The notes beneath the pieces were generated by a model, which saw only the letters and a program-made list of their open reading frames with translations, did not search any database and had not been told where the DNA came from. This document shows positions 61,355 through 64,000 of a stretch of 64,000 nt of DNA, piece by piece. The stretch is from NCBI RefSeq assembly GCF_901709675.1, contig NC_051108.1, positions 2,108,001 to 2,172,000 on the forward strand, written 5' to 3'. The translations under genes were made by a program, and so were the position numbers. Every line of letters begins with the position of its first letter. Positions within the stretch are counted from its first letter, which is position 1. This stretch comes from Syngnathus acus. Taxonomy: Eukaryota > Chordata > Actinopteri > Syngnathiformes > Syngnathidae.

Positions 61355-64000
61355 ATGCCAGAGTCACAGGACCATCCAATGGAGGAGACGGAGACCTTTG
61401 CATTCCAGGCTGAGATTGCTCAACTGATGTCCTTGATCATCAACACCTTCTATTCCAACAAAGAAATCTTCCTTAGGGAGCTCATCTCCAACTCCTCTGA
61501 TGTAAGTTGCTCCAAATTTGCTAGCCATGTCTGAACCTGTACTTCCCAGCCCTATTAAAGAAAAATTACAAGTTTGTCCACTAGGTGGCAGTAGTTAATC
61601 TCTGTAGCTTTGTGATGAATGAAAAGCTGCATAGCAAGGGTTCATTCCAAAAAGACTTTGATCGAAAGTGACAAATGATTATTTCTCTTCAAGGCTTTGG
61701 ACAAAATCCGCTATGAGAGTCTTACCGACCCCTCCCAGTTGGAATCTGGCAAGGATCTGAAAATCGAAATCATTCCCAACAAAGACGAGCGCACCCTCAC
61801 CCTGATCGACACGGGTATCGGCATGACCAAGGCCGACCTGATCAACAACCTGGGCACCATCGCCAAGTCGGGCACAAAGGCTTTCATGGAGGCCCTGCAG
61901 GCAGGAGCCGACATCTCCATGATCGGCCAGTTCGGTGTGGGCTTCTACTCGGCCTACCTGGTGGCCGACAAGGTGACGGTTATCACCAAGCACAACGATG
62001 ACGAGCAGTACGTGTGGGAGTCCGCCGCCGGGGGCTCCTTCACAGTCATGGCCGACAAGAGTAAGTACAAGTTGACTTAGCACAGTTTCTTCCCAAAGAA
62101 GGTCACCTGTAACCTGGGTTTTGTCCTTCAGTTAATGAACCAATTGGTCGTGGAACCAAGGTTATTCTGCACCTTAAAGATGACCAGATGGAATATGTGG
62201 AGGAGCGGAGAATCAAAGAGATTGTGAAGAAGCATTCGCAGTTTATCGGCTACCCCATCACACTCTATGTAAGTGAAATGGGTGATCATTGTTTTTCCCC
62301 AGGTCGCTAGTTGCCAGGCAGAATTCGTCATCAGGCTCCATCTTGTAACTGCTGACTATTAAATATCAAACCGAATTTCCATCCAGGTGGAGAAGGAGCG
62401 TGATAAGGAAGTGAGCGACGACGAAGCAGAAGAGGAGGGGGAGGAGAAGAAGGAGGAGAAGAAAGACAAGGATGAGGAAGAGCAAGATGGCGACAAGCCC
62501 GAGATGGAGGACATCGGCGAGGATGACGACGATGAGCATGACAAGTCTTCCGACAAGAAAAAGAAGAAGATCAAGGAGAAGTATATCGACCAGGAGGAAC
62601 TGAACAAGACCAAGCCTCTGTGGACGCGCAATGCTGATGACATCACCAATGAGGAGTATGGCGAGTTCTACAAGAGTCTTACAAACGACTGGGAGGAGCA
62701 CCTGGCTGTCAAGGTTGGTTGTACTTGATAACTCCGCAGATCCTGTTACATTTCCCGCTAACAAATATTTCTGCTTTTATATTTTATCAGCACTTTTCAG
62801 TGGAAGGTCAGCTGGAGTTCCGCGCCTTGTTGTTTGTGCCACGCCGTGCTCCTTTTGATCTCTTTGAGAACAAGAAGAAGAAGAACAATATCAAGCTGTA
62901 CGTACGCAGGGTCTTCATCATGGACAACTGCGACGAGGTCATTCCCGAGTACCTTAGTGAGTACATACAGACTGGTTGAATGTATTTTGCCCCCCCCCCC
63001 CCCCAAAACAAATCGCTGACAGGCTTAATGTCCTTTGCAGATTTCATCAAGGGTGTGGTGGACTCTGAAGATCTGCCCCTGAACATCTCCAGAGAGATGC
63101 TGCAACAAAGCAAGATCCTCAAGGTTATCCGCAAGAACCTGGTCAAAAAGTCCTTGGAACTCTTCACGGAGCTTGCCGAAGACAAAGAAAACTACAAGAA
63201 GTGTTATGATCAGTTTTCAAAGAACATCAAGGTTGGTTTGGTGGCAAAGTCCACATGGCTTTTGGACTCCGACAGACTTTGTTACTAACACACATTTATA
63301 TTTCAGCTCGGCATCCACGAGGATTCCCAGAACAGGAAGAAACTGTCTGAGCTGCTGCGTTACTACACCTCCGCTTCCGGAGAGGAGCTGGTTTCTCTGA
63401 AGGACTACGTAACCCGCATGAAAGACAACCAGAAACACATCTACTACATCACCGGTGAGCGTGCAATTCATCTCTCCGCCTTGACGAGCGGTTGAAACAA
63501 TCGAGCTGATGATTTACGGAAATTGTCTGCCTGTCAGGCGAGTCCAAAGACCAGGTGGCCAACTCTGCCTTTGTGGAGCGCCTCCGCAAGGCCGGCCTGG
63601 AGGTCATCTACATGATCGAGCCCATCGATGAGTACTGCGTCCAGCAGCTGAAGGAATTTGAGGGCAAGAACCTGATCTCGGTCACCAAGGAAGGCCTTGA
63701 GCTTCCCGAGGATGAGGATGAGAAGAAAAAGCAGGAGGAGAAGAAGGCTCAGTTTGAAAACCTGTGCAAGATCATGAAGGACATCTTGGATAAGAAAGTG
63801 GAGAAGGTAAGCCCAATTGTAGGAGCATATGGCGAGAGCTTTACTGTTTTCCAAAAAAAATGGTGGAACTCCAGAGACTCAATACTGGATCTCTTAACAG
63901 GTCACAGTCTCCAACCGCCTGGTGTCGTCCCCCTGCTGCATCGTGACCAGCACGTACGGCTGGACGGCCAACATGGAGAGAATCATGAAGGCGCAGGCCC
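61355..64000 (+). CDS. hsp90aa1: HSP90-alpha, tandem copy B (3' end outside window)
   Basis: This is a second complete-looking HSP90-alpha gene with the same intron positions as copy A. Exons: 61355-61501, 61694-62060, 62132-62268, 62387-62713, 62791-62956, 63041-63231, 63307-63454, 63538-63806, 63901-64000 (cut by the window). The protein begins [18 protein letters not shown]. The ATPase motifs [19 protein letters not shown] and [12 protein letters not shown] are intact. The charged linker is longer and more acidic than in copy A, with Glu/Lys runs from about residue 217 to 290. The C-terminal dimerisation domain is only partly present, so I cannot see the MEEVD end. Confidence 0.96.
61578..61591 (+). 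promoter_or_regulatory. CTCF-like motif in hsp90aa1 copy B
   Basis: CCACTAGGTGGCAG fits the CTCF core consensus throughout and lies in the intron after the first coding exon. Binding is untested. Confidence 0.4.

Overview
This is compact vertebrate genomic DNA, almost certainly from a ray-finned (teleost) fish. The evidence is many short GT-AG introns (some 66-76 bp), (CA)n/(GT)n and tetranucleotide microsatellites, teleost-type interspersed repeats, a fish-type selenoprotein L gene and a tandem hsp90aa1 pair. All gene models below were built by hand from translation, splice sites and codon phase. No transcript evidence or database search was used.

Layout, left to right. (1) 80-2851, minus: an unrecognised four-exon model for a small secreted protein. 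(2) 4869-24752, plus: a complete otoferlin gene of about 47 coding exons, with duplicated alternative exons for the C2F domain and for the C-terminal membrane anchor. (3) 26374-33054, plus: a d4/double-PHD-finger BAF subunit most like DPF3. (4) 33697-38518, plus: ttc13. (5) 39292-41388, plus: selenoprotein L, with two in-frame TGA codons in a U-x-x-U motif. (6) 42389-44142, minus: a C1orf198 homologue. (7) 44718-44831, plus: the 37-residue OST4 microprotein. (8) 46021-50041, minus: agbl5 (cytosolic carboxypeptidase 5). (9) 51828-54846, plus: selenoi (ethanolaminephosphotransferase 1), with a Sec TGA and a well-formed SECIS in its 3' UTR. (10) 56993-59826 and 61355-64000, plus: two tandem hsp90aa1 genes, each with its own heat-shock elements and TATA box. 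The second is cut by the window end.

The genes do not form a pathway. They are a block of vertebrate synteny combining loci that, from memory of the human map, lie on 2p23 (OTOF, OST4, AGBL5, SELENOI), 1q42 (TTC13, C1orf198) and 14q (HSP90AA1, DPF3). The main biological points are the recoded stop codons in two selenoprotein genes 13 kb apart, and the splicing choices built into otoferlin and the dpf gene. I found no CRISPR, rRNA, tRNA or complete autonomous mobile element.
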